Counted from the first letter of the stretch, positions 25,560 through 34,461 are shown. The stretch: 64,000 bases of DNA from Pseudotabrizicola sp051200875 (GCF_051200875.1 NZ_CP195191.1:1798001-1862000); one strand, 5' to 3'. Made by a program: numbers and translations. The notes: generated from the letters alone by a model not told the origin.

Positions 25560-26876
25560 TTAAATAATCTGATCGATCCGCTCTGCCAAAGCCCGCTTCG
25601 TCTCGAAGGTTGTCTTGACGTATCTCTGGGTCGTTACAATGGACTCGTGGAGCATCTGATCTTTCAGTTGATGAATGGGGACGCCGCCATTGACCATCAT
25701 CGTCCCGAAGGTATGACGCAGACTGTAGATTTCGAGCTTTTCGGTCCCCTCGACTTCGAACCGATGGGCATGTGCCCGAAACAGGACTTGGGTCCCTTTT
25801 TCGGACAGTGGCAAATGCCGATACCCGGTTCTGTCATCGAGAGATCCGAAGACATAAGGGCTGTATGGAGCTGCCTCAGCGGCTGCCGCCATGATCTCTA
25901 GTGCCGTTGGAGAGGCGATCAATGTCGAGGCTTTTTCAGTGAGTTTCGCAATGGTTTTGTGCTTGCGAAACGTCATTTGACCTGTTTCCAGATCGACGAA
26001 GTTGCCTTGATGGTCGTCTGCCTTCAGAAGGCTCCGCAACATGATTGGACGCAAACCTGTATATAGGAGGCACAGCAAGAAACGCGCATGGTTATGCTGT
26101 TGCGGAGGGAAGTTTTCCAGATTTCCGTAGAATGTCTTGAACTGCTCCACTCCCCGTTTCGACAGGACCGTATTTCGAAACTTCGGTGTGTGGGGGCGAA
26201 GGTCATCCAAGTTTTTCTTCATGATGTTCTGAGGGATGCGTTCGTCGTGATATTCGCTTTCAAGAACAGAGTAGAGTGCAGCCCTAAACTTGTTGAACTC
26301 TGCCGGGTGATCGGACAATGCTGCTTTGATCGTTCCGACATCTGATGGCTTAAGGTCGACTGTCAAAATGCCTTCCCCCAGGCAGTCGGTGATATGTTTG
26401 AACAAGCGTCGCAGGTTCTGCTTTGTTCGCGGGGTGATCTTCGTCTTGCGTTCAACGTAATTCATCCAAGCCGTCTTCAAGAAACTGGGGTCGCCTGGAT
26501 CTGCAACCTCATTCAAAAGGAAATGCTCTTTGGCAGCTTTGCGAACGGCCTCGGCGTGCTCCTTCTCCCAGACCTTCCGTTGATCGATTCCGACCTTCCC
26601 GGCAGAAATCATCTTCCGGGCTCGTTCCTTGGCTTCTTCTAGATCGAATTCTTCGACCCTGCCGATGGAGCAGAAAACTTGCTTTGGCTTGGCCGGACGA
26701 CTGCCCTTCAATAGGTCCTCAGGCGGGTAAATCCGGAACTTCACCCAGTAGGATTTGACGCCATTCTTGGCAACGCGAACGCTCATCGGCAAACCGTCGA
26801 CAGGTTCGTGATATTCCTTGTCCTGACGTTCAAGATTTCGGATCTTGAGGTCTGTAAGCTCTCTTCTGCGGGCCAT
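25560..26876 (-). CDS. Tyrosine-type site-specific integrase
   Basis: 438 residues. The N-terminal arm-binding domain (DLKIRNLERQDKEYHEPVDG) is followed by a SAM-like core and the catalytic domain. LLYTGLRPIMLRSLL holds the first catalytic Arg, SLRHTFGTMM the Arg-His box, and HESIVTTQRYVK the nucleophilic Tyr. It probably integrated the island spanning about 14.2-26.9 kb. It is encoded at the right edge, next to ybgC, with phased repeats in its upstream region. No tRNA target was seen. Confidence 0.92.
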   Translation of the reverse strand: MARRRELTDLKIRNLERQDKEYHEPVDGLPMSVRVAKNGVKSYWVKFRIYPPEDLLKGSRPAKPKQVFCSIGRVEEFDLEEAKERARKMISAGKVGIDQRKVWEKEHAEAVRKAAKEHFLLNEVADPGDPSFLKTAWMNYVERKTKITPRTKQNLRRLFKHITDCLGEGILTVDLKPSDVGTIKAALSDHPAEFNKFRAALYSVLESEYHDERIPQNIMKKNLDDLRPHTPKFRNTVLSKRGVEQFKTFYGNLENFPPQQHNHARFLLCLLYTGLRPIMLRSLLKADDHQGNFVDLETGQMTFRKHKTIAKLTEKASTLIASPTALEIMAAAAEAAPYSPYVFGSLDDRTGYRHLPLSEKGTQVLFRAHAHRFEVEGTEKLEIYSLRHTFGTMMVNGGVPIHQLKDQMLHESIVTTQRYVKTTFETKRALAERIDQII

Positions 26877-26888
26877 GTCAAATCAACG

Positions 26889-27014
26889 GGTTACCACCAT
26901 GCTACCAAAATGCTACCATAATTTTAACCAGTTTGAAATCGGTGTCCGGTATGAAGACACGAATATTCTTGACAAAACTCTGAAAATTATTGGTTTTCTG
27001 GGGCAATGGTAGCA
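26889..27014. repeat. Phased TGGTAGCA repeats upstream of the integrase
   Basis: On the minus strand, TGGTAGCA (26911-26918), TGGTAGCA (26900-26907) and TGGTAACC (26889-26896) recur with an exact 11-bp period, one helical turn. A fourth copy, TGGTAGCA, lies on the plus strand at 27007-27014 in opposite orientation. They directly precede the integrase ATG. This suggests integrase/excisionase arm sites, an autoregulatory operator or part of the attachment site. Confidence 0.6.
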
Positions 27015-27032
27015 TGAGTTGAGGAGATGGTA

Positions 27033-27416
27033 ATGCACGAATTCACCCTTCGCGTCTATTACGAAGACACCGATCTTGCGGGGATCGTCTACTACGCAAA
27101 TTACCTGAAATTCATCGAGCGCGGACGCAGCGAATGGGTACGGGAGCGCGGGGTGGATCAGGCGCAACTGCGCGCGGACAAAGGCATTGTGTTTGCCGTC
27201 AGAAGAGTCGAAGCGGATTATCTGAAACCCGCGCATTTTGACGACGTGCTGACGGTTTCGACCAGCCTTGCCAAACTGGGCGGAGCGAGAATTGAATTGG
27301 ATCAATCCGTCTTGCGAGGCGGTGATGTGCTTTTCACTGCCCGTGTGACCTTGGTCTGCCTTGGACCACACGGGGCAACCCGCATTCCTGAAGAAGTGTC
27401 CGTTAGCCTCGCCTGA
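27033..27416 (+). CDS. ybgC: YbgC-family acyl-CoA thioesterase
   Basis: 127 residues, hot-dog fold thioesterase. YYEDTDLAGIVYYANYLKF holds the catalytic Asp of the 4-hydroxybenzoyl-CoA thioesterase/YbgC family. The ATG at 27033 is preferred to the one at 27027 because the GAGGAG ribosome site (27021-27026) would touch the latter. YbgC genes usually begin the tol-pal operon, but no tolQ follows here. The integrase island lies immediately upstream. Confidence 0.9.
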   Translation: MHEFTLRVYYEDTDLAGIVYYANYLKFIERGRSEWVRERGVDQAQLRADKGIVFAVRRVEADYLKPAHFDDVLTVSTSLAKLGGARIELDQSVLRGGDVLFTARVTLVCLGPHGATRIPEEVSVSLA

Positions 27417-27432
27417 AGGGACAGAGGGGAGC

Positions 27433-27516
27433 ATGTACGACCTATGGGCACCGTTGCTCGCCGGGAATTTATCGGGGGCGGTGTTTACAGAAGCCTCTTC
27501 ATCCCATAGCTGCTAG
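27433..27516 (+). CDS. Possible 27-residue small protein
   Basis: ATG at 27433 is preceded by GAGGGGAGC, a strong ribosome site, and the frame runs 27 codons (MYDLWAPLLAGNLSGAVFTE and seven more). No family recognised. It sits where tolQ would be expected after ybgC. Real translation is plausible from the ribosome site alone; it may also be a scrap left by rearrangement. Confidence 0.3.
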   Translation: MYDLWAPLLAGNLSGAVFTEASSSHSC

Positions 27517-27542
27517 CAACAGGTTTCGGGGTCTTCGCCTCC

Positions 27543-30149
27543 ATGTCAATTACCACATCGCCCATCGTTGTCATGCTGCGGCGCGTCTTTCCCGTCCTTC
27601 TTGGCTTGGGCTTGTTCGGTCTTGGCCTTTTTGCCTTGCACCATCTTCTGAAGCCTGTCGACCCGGCAGCTGTGCTTGCCCATGTCCGGTCTGTGCCGAC
27701 ACCTGTTCTGTTGGCCGCAATACTGGCAACAGCGATCGCTTATGCAGCGCTTGTCGGGTACGACGTTCTTGCCCTTCGTTTCATCGGACGAAAGCTTCCC
27801 CTGCGAGTGGTCAGCTTGGGTGGGTTTCTTGCCTACGCGTTTGGGAATACCATCGGCGTAAGTGTGATTTCCGGCGGGGCTGTCCGATATCGCATTTACT
27901 CGGCCTTTGGGCTTAACGCATTTGAGGTTGCGACCGTCTCTGGCTACATCGCCGTTGCCTTGGGAACGGGCCTGACCCTAGCCGGCCTTGGCGCGTTGGC
28001 GCTGCACCCTCAGGTCGTTTCCGGCATACTTCCCTTCCCCCCCAACCTGATCCAGTTTGGCTCTGCGGCCATCTTCTTCGGCATGATCGCCTTGATCGTT
28101 TACGTTTCATGGTCGAACCACTCCCTGCGCATCTGGAAACTTGAACTGCGCCTGCCTTCGCCACGCAACCTTGCGGGTCAAGCCATGGTTACTATCGTTG
28201 ATGTCGTCGGCGCAGCCTTTACACTTTGGGTTCTGATGCCTGCGGGCACACCGCCCTTCGATGTCTTCGTTGCGATCTATGCCATAGCAATGATGGTGGG
28301 AATTCTCAGCCATGTTCCTGGTGGCGTCGGCGTGTTCGAGGCCGTCGTCATCGGAACACTGCCGGGTCATATCCCGGTCAGCGAAGTGGCTGCGGCACTT
28401 CTGATGTTCCGCATGATCTATTACCTGCTGCCGTTCATTCTCGGTTTCGCTCTTGTATCGCTTAACGAACTACGTCTGGCCGAAGGCGCGATCAGTCGGC
28501 TGACGGGGCGCATTCCTGCCCCCATGCGCCCGGCGCTAGAGGCCATCCATGACATGGTTCCATCCCTTACCGCGCTGGTCTCGTTCGGGTTCGGCGTCTA
28601 TCTCGTCATGGTCTCGTTGATCCCATCCGTTCAAGGCGAAGCGGTAGAAGAGATAAGACTGATTGCTGCCTTGATGCGAGAAGGTGGCACCCTGCTTTTG
28701 GCGATACTTGGGGTCACCCTTCTGATCTTGTCGCACGGGCTTGGTCGGCGCATCAAATCGGCCTTTTGGCTGATGATGCTTGCCCTTGGCGCAGGCGTTG
28801 TCGCTTCACTTCTGAATGATTTCGATCTGGACAATGCGGCCCTACTTGCTGCTGGCGCTTTGCTGCTTTTGCCTTTCCGACGCAGTTTCTATCGTCAGGC
28901 CGATCTGACTGACAGCCTCTTCAGCCCGAATTGGTTTGTCCTTGTATTTGCTGTCTTAATCGGGGCCGGGGTGTTCTTCTTTTTCATTCACCGCACGCCT
29001 CAGGGCACGGGGGATCTTTGGTCAATCCTTGCCGAAGGAGCCGACACGCCCCGCGCACTTCGTTCCGGACTTCTGGCCTCAGCCCTGCTTTTCCTGTTCG
29101 CGATCGCCATGGCCATCCGGCACAAACCTGCAACCCCGGCCACGCTGGACGACCCAGCCGTAAAGACAAAGATCGAGGATATCATTGACCAGAGCGGTGT
29201 TCCGTCAGCTTTTCTGGCCCTGACGGGGGACAAGCGGTTTCTTATGTCGGAACAAGGTGGCGCATTCCTAATGTTCCGCGAGCAGGGCAAGACTTGGATC
29301 GCTCTGGGTGATCCAATCGGGGAGCCAGAGGAAGCGTCGGGCTTGTGCTGGACTTTTGCCGACCTCGCCCGTCAGTCGGGGGCGCTTCCGGTCTTTTTTG
29401 ACCTGCGCGAAGATAACCTTGGGCTTTATGGCGAAATGGGCTTTTCACTGCATCGCATCGGCGAAGAAGCCAGCGTCAACTTACATGGACTTCACCTTTG
29501 GGATCCCGCATTTGCTTCCCTTCGTGAAGAAGCGGCCTCTTGGCAGGCCAATGGCGCAGTCGTTGATGTTTCGGCCCCGCCGCATTCGGAAAAGCTGCTG
29601 GCGGAAACAAAAGGAATCTCGGATTCCTGGCTTGAAGCCATGCTTGGCCGAGAGAAGAATTTCAACGTCGGGCGTTTCGACCCAACCTATCTGACCAATT
29701 TCCCGCTTGCGACCGTGCGCATCAAAGGCGAACTCGTCGCCTTCGCGACCGTCTTTGCGCCCGGTTTGGGACATCATGTTTCGCTGGACCTGCTTCGCTT
29801 CTCACCCGAGGTTGGGCCAGATATTCTTGGCTTCCTGCATTTAGCCCTTATCGAACGATACCGTGACCTCGGCGCGCAAACCTTCAGCCTTGGCATCGCG
29901 CCACCGGAAGATCTTTCTTCCCGGTCGGTCGAGCGACTTTGGAGCCGATTTGGAAGCTTCCTCTACCGCAAAAGCGCAGCTTTCCCCGACTTCGAAGCTT
30001 TGCGAGATTTCAAGCAGGGCTTCCAGCCAAACTGGAACCCACGCTACATCGCCGTTCCTCCTGGGCTTTCGCCAACACGGGCAATGACCAATGTCGCGAT
30101 CCTGATTGCTGGCAGCAGTGCTATTCTATTTGGCCGAAAGTCAAAATGA
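27543..30149 (+). CDS. mprF: Phosphatidylglycerol aminoacyltransferase/flippase
   Basis: 868 residues. The N-terminal two thirds is a polytopic flippase region: many hydrophobic segments from residue 10 to about 520, with the YAFGNTIGVSVISGGAVRYR and GGVGVFEAV blocks typical of MprF. The C-terminal 300 residues are the DUF2156/GNAT-like catalytic domain (LTGDKRFLMSEQGGAFLMF, ALGDPIGEP, FSLGIAPPEDL). It transfers lysine or alanine from tRNA to phosphatidylglycerol, changing surface charge. Amino acid specificity cannot be read from the sequence. A single-gene unit ending at a terminator-like hairpin. Confidence 0.9.
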   Translation: MSITTSPIVVMLRRVFPVLLGLGLFGLGLFALHHLLKPVDPAAVLAHVRSVPTPVLLAAILATAIAYAALVGYDVLALRFIGRKLPLRVVSLGGFLAYAFGNTIGVSVISGGAVRYRIYSAFGLNAFEVATVSGYIAVALGTGLTLAGLGALALHPQVVSGILPFPPNLIQFGSAAIFFGMIALIVYVSWSNHSLRIWKLELRLPSPRNLAGQAMVTIVDVVGAAFTLWVLMPAGTPPFDVFVAIYAIAMMVGILSHVPGGVGVFEAVVIGTLPGHIPVSEVAAALLMFRMIYYLLPFILGFALVSLNELRLAEGAISRLTGRIPAPMRPALEAIHDMVPSLTALVSFGFGVYLVMVSLIPSVQGEAVEEIRLIAALMREGGTLLLAILGVTLLILSHGLGRRIKSAFWLMMLALGAGVVASLLNDFDLDNAALLAAGALLLLPFRRSFYRQADLTDSLFSPNWFVLVFAVLIGAGVFFFFIHRTPQGTGDLWSILAEGADTPRALRSGLLASALLFLFAIAMAIRHKPATPATLDDPAVKTKIEDIIDQSGVPSAFLALTGDKRFLMSEQGGAFLMFREQGKTWIALGDPIGEPEEASGLCWTFADLARQSGALPVFFDLREDNLGLYGEMGFSLHRIGEEASVNLHGLHLWDPAFASLREEAASWQANGAVVDVSAPPHSEKLLAETKGISDSWLEAMLGREKNFNVGRFDPTYLTNFPLATVRIKGELVAFATVFAPGLGHHVSLDLLRFSPEVGPDILGFLHLALIERYRDLGAQTFSLGIAPPEDLSSRSVERLWSRFGSFLYRKSAAFPDFEALRDFKQGFQPNWNPRYIAVPPGLSPTRAMTNVAILIAGSSAILFGRKSK

Positions 30150-30150
30150 A

Positions 30151-30174
30151 AAGGCCGCTCCGGCCTTATCGCCT
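30151..30174. terminator. Bidirectional terminator between mprF and the panB-like operon
   Basis: AAGGCCG (30151-30157), CTC, CGGCCTT (30161-30167) forms a 7-bp stem with a 3-nt loop just after the mprF stop. On the minus strand the arm is followed by a T-rich stretch, so it should also end the operon coming from the right, although that stop codon lies 50 nt earlier. Confidence 0.6.
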
Positions 30175-30216
30175 GCAACTGCGCTGTAATCGTTTGGCCA
30201 TAGTTCAGTCCGTTAT

Positions 30217-31041
30217 TTAATCCTGTATCGACTGAAGAAAGGACGCCATTTCACCGTCGTCCATCGGTACATCGTGCTCGGACTGCGGATAATTACCAAC
30301 ATCCACATCGGCCTTGAACTCTTTGAACGCGGCTATGCGCTCATCTTGCAGCCGAGCGTATTCCGCTGCGAAGTTGCGATAGGTTTTGGCGTGACGCGGT
30401 TTGTGGCCATCGGTGGATCCCAGAACGTCTTCGGCAAAAAGGTATTGCGCATCCGCTCCTGGCCCTGCCCCCATCCCCAGCATCAGCATGCTGGTATTCG
30501 CACTCAGGAAAGCACCCAATTTGGCCGGGACCACTTCCAGTTCCGCGCCGAAGCACCCAATCGCTTCCAACCGCTTGATCTGGTCCCAAAGCTGCCGGGC
30601 CTCTGTTGCGGTCTTTCCAACGGCGCGCCACCCTGTCCACGTGATGTAACCCGGTACAAGACCCACATGGGCAACAATGGGCACCTTGTTTTCACAAAGC
30701 ACTTTCTGGATGTTCAAACTGGCCGCGCAGTAATAGCAATCGCCGCCCAACTGACCAAAGTAATAGGCCGCCCGAAGATAGTCTTCTGCCGTGGCCAAGG
30801 CGCGGCCTTGGAAATTGCCATGCATGGCATAGGGCAGACCAACCTGCACAAAACAGCTTCCCGCCGCCTCGCGCATTTCCGCGTCGAAGTATTTACCTTC
30901 GATGGACAACATCTGAACGCCCGCAGCACCGGCCGCTGCGGCCTCGTCGGGTGTCGTCACATATAGCATCGAGATCTTCTCGCCACGCGCCTTCATCTTG
31001 CGCATGTCGTGAACGGTTGGGCGGTTATTCTTGTGAACCAT
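30217..31041 (-). CDS. Divergent PanB-family (ketopantoate hydroxymethyltransferase-like) protein
   Basis: 274 residues. AHVGLVPGY, LEAIGCFGAELEVVP and LGMGAGPG match the core of the PanB family. The canonical metal-binding VGDSLG is LSIEGK here and the ADLPF aspartate is replaced (VGLPYAMH), so the usual Mg ligands are missing. The start at 31041 (MVHKNNRPTVHDM) matches PanB N-termini and follows the hyi-like gene by 4 nt. It closes an operon with Rieske and hydroxylase genes and therefore probably acts in that catabolic route rather than in pantothenate synthesis. Reaction unknown; transfer of a one-carbon unit is a guess. Confidence 0.8.
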   Translation of the reverse strand: MVHKNNRPTVHDMRKMKARGEKISMLYVTTPDEAAAAGAAGVQMLSIEGKYFDAEMREAAGSCFVQVGLPYAMHGNFQGRALATAEDYLRAAYYFGQLGGDCYYCAASLNIQKVLCENKVPIVAHVGLVPGYITWTGWRAVGKTATEARQLWDQIKRLEAIGCFGAELEVVPAKLGAFLSANTSMLMLGMGAGPGADAQYLFAEDVLGSTDGHKPRHAKTYRNFAAEYARLQDERIAAFKEFKADVDVGNYPQSEHDVPMDDGEMASFLQSIQD

Positions 31042-31045
31042 GGGA

Positions 31046-31818
31046 TTATACCGTGAACGCGCTGCGGAATGCGTCCAGGGCCGCGTCCTCAGACCCCTTC
31101 GCAAAGGCTTCAAGACCGACCGGGCCATCATAGCCCATGGCCGCCAATGACCGGGCCACCCCGGCATAGTTGATCTCTCCCGTGCCCGGTTCGCAGCGGC
31201 CGGGGTTGTCGGCAACCTGCACCTCGCCGATCCATGGCAGGCAGGCCTCGCACCAGCGGATCAGATCGCCCTCCCCGATCTGGGTGTGGTAAAGATCAAG
31301 GTTGATCCGCAGCTGTGGACGGTTGATCGACGAGACCAAGGCCAGCACATCGGTCGTCGAGCCAAAGGGGCAGCCCGGATGGTCAATCGGGTTCAGGTTT
31401 TCCAGCGTAAAGACCACGCCCTCTGCCTCGGCCAGATCGCAGATCCGGTTCAGCGTATCACGGGCCCGCACGACCATTCCCGGCGCAAAGGCCCCGATCT
31501 TCGGGATTGGCACGCCCATATCGCCAAGCCCTGTGCCGTGCAGGTTCAGCCGCTGCACCCCCAGCCGCTTGCCAACGGCAACTGTTTCTCTGGCCGAGGC
31601 CAGCAGCATCGCCGCGCCCTCTGTATCGGTCAGGCGGCCCTCGAGATAGCCATTCATGATGGTAAAGGTCGCGCCAGTCTTTTCCAGCTTTGCCAAATCC
31701 CACGCCGGCCATTCCCCAGGCCGACGCCAAACCCCATCTCTTTTAACCGGCTGGCCCGCCAGTCGATCGGTTTGTCGCGCCAAAGCATTTCCGCGCAGGC
31801 AGCCAGTTGAAAAGCCAT
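31046..31818 (-). pseudogene. Hydroxypyruvate isomerase-like TIM barrel, frameshifted
   Basis: From ATG 31818, 1 nt after the Rieske stop, the frame gives MAFQLAACAEMLWRDKPIDW and a further 14 family-like residues, then goes out of frame. The rest (EWPAWDLAKLEKTG to AFTV) continues in another frame from about 31713. A G-run (31714-31717) reads CTGGGGAATGG where CTG TGG GAA TGG is expected, so one base is missing. The C-terminal part has VADNPGRCEPGTGEINY and GLEAF, hallmarks of Hyi-type isomerases. It may be a genuine mutation or a base-call error. Intact it would be about 257 residues. Confidence 0.8.
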
Positions 31819-31819
31819 G

Positions 31820-32131
31820 TCAGATCTCGATAAAGACGGTGCCGCCTTCCACCTTTACGGGGAAGGTCCACAGGTTGATGCAGGCCGGGGCGCGCATCGC
31901 CTCGCCATTCTTGTAGTCGAACTGGGCATTGTGCTTGGGGCATTCGATGACCCCGTCCATCACCAGACCGTCGCAAAGATGGATATGCTCATGCGAGCAA
32001 ATCCCATCCATGGCAAAGAACTCCTCCTCGGGGCTGCGAATGATCACAAAGGTCTGTGGCCCGTGGTCAAAGCGGATCACATCTTCGGTCTCGATATCGA
32101 CGGTCGCACAGGCGCGGATCCAAGTTGGCAT
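31820..32131 (-). CDS. Rieske [2Fe-2S] ferredoxin, MocE-like
   Basis: 103 residues. The Rieske ligands are CSHEHIHL and CPKHNAQF (Cys-His pairs). A single small Rieske domain with no catalytic iron domain, as in electron carriers such as MocE. It probably feeds electrons to the membrane hydroxylase encoded 57 nt upstream. No ferredoxin reductase is encoded nearby. Its stop is followed after 1 nt by the ATG of the isomerase-like gene. Confidence 0.85.
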   Translation of the reverse strand: MPTWIRACATVDIETEDVIRFDHGPQTFVIIRSPEEEFFAMDGICSHEHIHLCDGLVMDGVIECPKHNAQFDYKNGEAMRAPACINLWTFPVKVEGGTVFIEI

Positions 32132-32188
32132 TGGTCATTCCTCGTCGTCAAATCAGGTCTTCATTCGATGCGGCAGGCGGTCCCGCTG

Positions 32189-33202
32189 TCAGGTCGAGGC
32201 CTTGGCGTTCATCTTCGCCTTCTTCTTCTGGAACCGGGCATTCATCTGGGCGTCGCCCTCCTTGGTGCCGTCGTGCCAACTGCCGAACCACCGATCCAGC
32301 GGAAGGAGCCCGTCGCCGCCGTAGTTCACCTCGAAATACTTGTGGTGCAGGTAATGGGCATAGGCGTGGCTATCCAACGGCGTGGTCTCGGTGATCTCCA
32401 GCTTGTCGAAACCGATATGGCCGTTCAGTGCGCCGTATCCGGCAAGGTTCACTTGGAACAAGGCCACGATCGGGTTCGATGGAAGAACCAGATGCCACAA
32501 TGTGACAGCATGATACAAAAACCCTTCCACGGGATGCATCGACAAAGATGACCACGGGCTTGCATTGACCGAGTTGTGATGCACCGAATGAACCCATTTA
32601 TACAGCGGACCCCAATGGATCAGCCGATGGACACAAAAGAAGTGAAACTCGTGGATGACCGGTACCATCAGGACCAGAGTGGCCAGATAAACCGGGTGGT
32701 CGGCCCAAGCCAGCCACGGCACGGCGCCATTGGCATAGGCATACAGAAAGATCACCTCGACCACGGTCCAAAGCGGGATGGAAAACAGGAAGGACCGCAG
32801 GAAATTGTCGATGTTCTGGCTTTTGAACCAGAACACGTCCGATGGCTGTTCAGAGGGAAACTTGGCGTTGTACTTGAACCGCGTGCCCTGCTTGCGCTTG
32901 ACGTAATAAAGCAGTTCGATCGAGCCATACATGATAAAAATGCCAAGTGCATTAACCACATAAAGCCAAAGCGCCCATCCCCATGACAGCGTCTTCATCA
33001 CCTCGACATCGGGGATGATCCATGCCCAATAGGCCAGCGTCACCGCCATGTGAAAGGCGTTCCACGGGAACAGATAGCCCGGAATCCATCCAAGGATCTT
33101 CTTCAGGCTGACCGGCTTTTCCCAGAACGGCGCATATTCAAGCCGGGCCGCTGGCGCCCAATCTCCGCGCTTGTTCCTTGTGCCGAATTTCAGGTCATCC
33201 AT
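32189..33202 (-). CDS. Sterol desaturase/fatty acid hydroxylase family, MocD-like
   Basis: 337 residues, integral membrane di-iron hydroxylase family. Hydrophobic segments alternate with the histidine boxes HEFHFFCVHRLIHW, HSVHHNSVN and HYLHHKYFEVNYG. The start at 33202 (MDDLKFGTRNKRGDW) was chosen because the longer frame runs back across the LacI gene. The neighbouring Rieske protein is the likely electron donor, a pairing also known from the moc (rhizopine) genes. Oxidative demethylation or hydroxylation is likely; the substrate is unknown. Confidence 0.85.
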   Translation of the reverse strand: MDDLKFGTRNKRGDWAPAARLEYAPFWEKPVSLKKILGWIPGYLFPWNAFHMAVTLAYWAWIIPDVEVMKTLSWGWALWLYVVNALGIFIMYGSIELLYYVKRKQGTRFKYNAKFPSEQPSDVFWFKSQNIDNFLRSFLFSIPLWTVVEVIFLYAYANGAVPWLAWADHPVYLATLVLMVPVIHEFHFFCVHRLIHWGPLYKWVHSVHHNSVNASPWSSLSMHPVEGFLYHAVTLWHLVLPSNPIVALFQVNLAGYGALNGHIGFDKLEITETTPLDSHAYAHYLHHKYFEVNYGGDGLLPLDRWFGSWHDGTKEGDAQMNARFQKKKAKMNAKAST

Positions 33203-33325
33203 TTCGATCTTTTCCTTCGCAAGGCATGGGAACCATCCAGACTGCGCTCGTACTCGCAATGACCAAAGCGCCATGGCGGCTTTCAAATCAAGCTCCCGGA
33301 ACGCGCGGAAAAGTCTTTGTCTCAA

Positions 33326-33356
33326 TTGTATCAATTCACCGCCAAGCATGATACAA
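33326..33356. promoter_or_regulatory. Dyad TTGTATCA-N15-TGATACAA, candidate LacI-type operator
   Basis: Perfect 8-bp arms at 33326-33333 and 33349-33356. The left arm also sits in a smaller AATTG-TAT-CAATT palindrome. It lies between the divergent MocD-like operon and the LacI-family gene, 27 nt before the latter's ATG, where an autoregulated operator would be expected. Confidence 0.6.
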
Positions 33357-33383
33357 AATGAAACACGCACATCAGGAAATGTA

Positions 33384-34406
33384 ATGGCGCGCCCGACGAT
33401 CAAAGACTTGGCCAAAGCAGCCGATGTTTCTGTAGCCACGGTCAACCGCGTCTTGGCCGGGGCGGAAAATGTGCGCCTTGCAACGCGCCAGCATGTGCAG
33501 AACGTTGCTGCGCGCATCGGTTTCTACGGCCTCGGCGCGATCCAGTCGCGGGTAGCGGCAAGCCGGCCAAAGCTGCGCCTTGGCGCGCTCCTCTTGCAGC
33601 CACACAGACCCTTCTACAAGAACTTGGCCCAAACCCTTCGCGAGGCAGCCGCTGCAAGGGCGGATGTGGACATTGACCTGCGGATCGACTTTATCGAAGA
33701 CCTCTCTCCGCAGAACACCGCAGACCACGCAAAAGACCTTGCGCGCCATTGTCAGGCGGTTGGGATCGTTTCTGCCGTACATCCCATTGTGACCGAAGCC
33801 ATTAACGAAATCGAACGATCAGGCGTGAAGGTGTTTTCACTGGTCGCCCCCATGTCCTCAACGGGCCAAATCCCATATATCGGCCTCGACAATTGGAAAC
33901 TCGGGCGCACCGCGGCTTGGGGCTTTGCCCATCTCTGCCGGACTCCGGGCAAAATCGGAATTCTTGTCGGCAACCCCCGCTATCGTAATCAGGAAATGAC
34001 AGAAGCCGGATTTCGCTCTTACCTCCGCGAATTCGCGCCGGACCTTTCGCTGCTAGAGCCGCAATCCACCTTCGAATCTGCCGCAGTCGCGCAGGAAATC
34101 ACCGAACATCTCTTGGTCAAACATCACGACCTTGCCGGGCTTTACGTCAACGGCGGTGGGGTCAGCGGTGCTATTGAGGCCGTCAGGGCGCAAGGAAAGT
34201 CAGGAAAGCTGACGATGATCGGGCATGACCTGACAGATACGACGCGCTCTGCCCTGCTGGACGATACTCTGACGATTCTCATGTCGCACTCTCTGGACCG
34301 CTTTGGACTGGAGGCAATTGACGCTATGGTCTCGGCATTGCAAGGATCACACCGAAACCTGAACCGCATCATCCCCTTTGAAGTGCTGACCCGCGAAAAT
34401 CTTTGA
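33384..34406 (+). CDS. LacI-family transcriptional regulator
   Basis: 340 residues. The N-terminal helix-turn-helix TIKDLAKAADVSVATVNRVL is classical LacI, followed by a periplasmic-binding-protein-like effector domain (GLDNWKLGRTAAWGF, GLYVNGGGVSGAIEAV). ATG at 33384 begins the HTH; upstream residues in the same frame lie in the operator. It diverges from the MocD/MocE operon and probably represses it in response to a sugar- or inositol-like ligand. The AGE-type isomerase follows on the same strand after 55 nt. Confidence 0.9.
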   Translation: MARPTIKDLAKAADVSVATVNRVLAGAENVRLATRQHVQNVAARIGFYGLGAIQSRVAASRPKLRLGALLLQPHRPFYKNLAQTLREAAAARADVDIDLRIDFIEDLSPQNTADHAKDLARHCQAVGIVSAVHPIVTEAINEIERSGVKVFSLVAPMSSTGQIPYIGLDNWKLGRTAAWGFAHLCRTPGKIGILVGNPRYRNQEMTEAGFRSYLREFAPDLSLLEPQSTFESAAVAQEITEHLLVKHHDLAGLYVNGGGVSGAIEAVRAQGKSGKLTMIGHDLTDTTRSALLDDTLTILMSHSLDRFGLEAIDAMVSALQGSHRNLNRIIPFEVLTRENL

Positions 34407-34461
34407 AGGCCCTCATCCCCCTCATGCCAGCCCTGTCTCAAAAGCAGCCTCCAGACGGGCC

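Noticed and set aside
32507..32521. Copy of AGCATGATACAAAA inside the MocD-like gene, also at the operator
   Set aside because: It encodes the conserved FLYHAV region, so the match to the operator half is probably coincidental.
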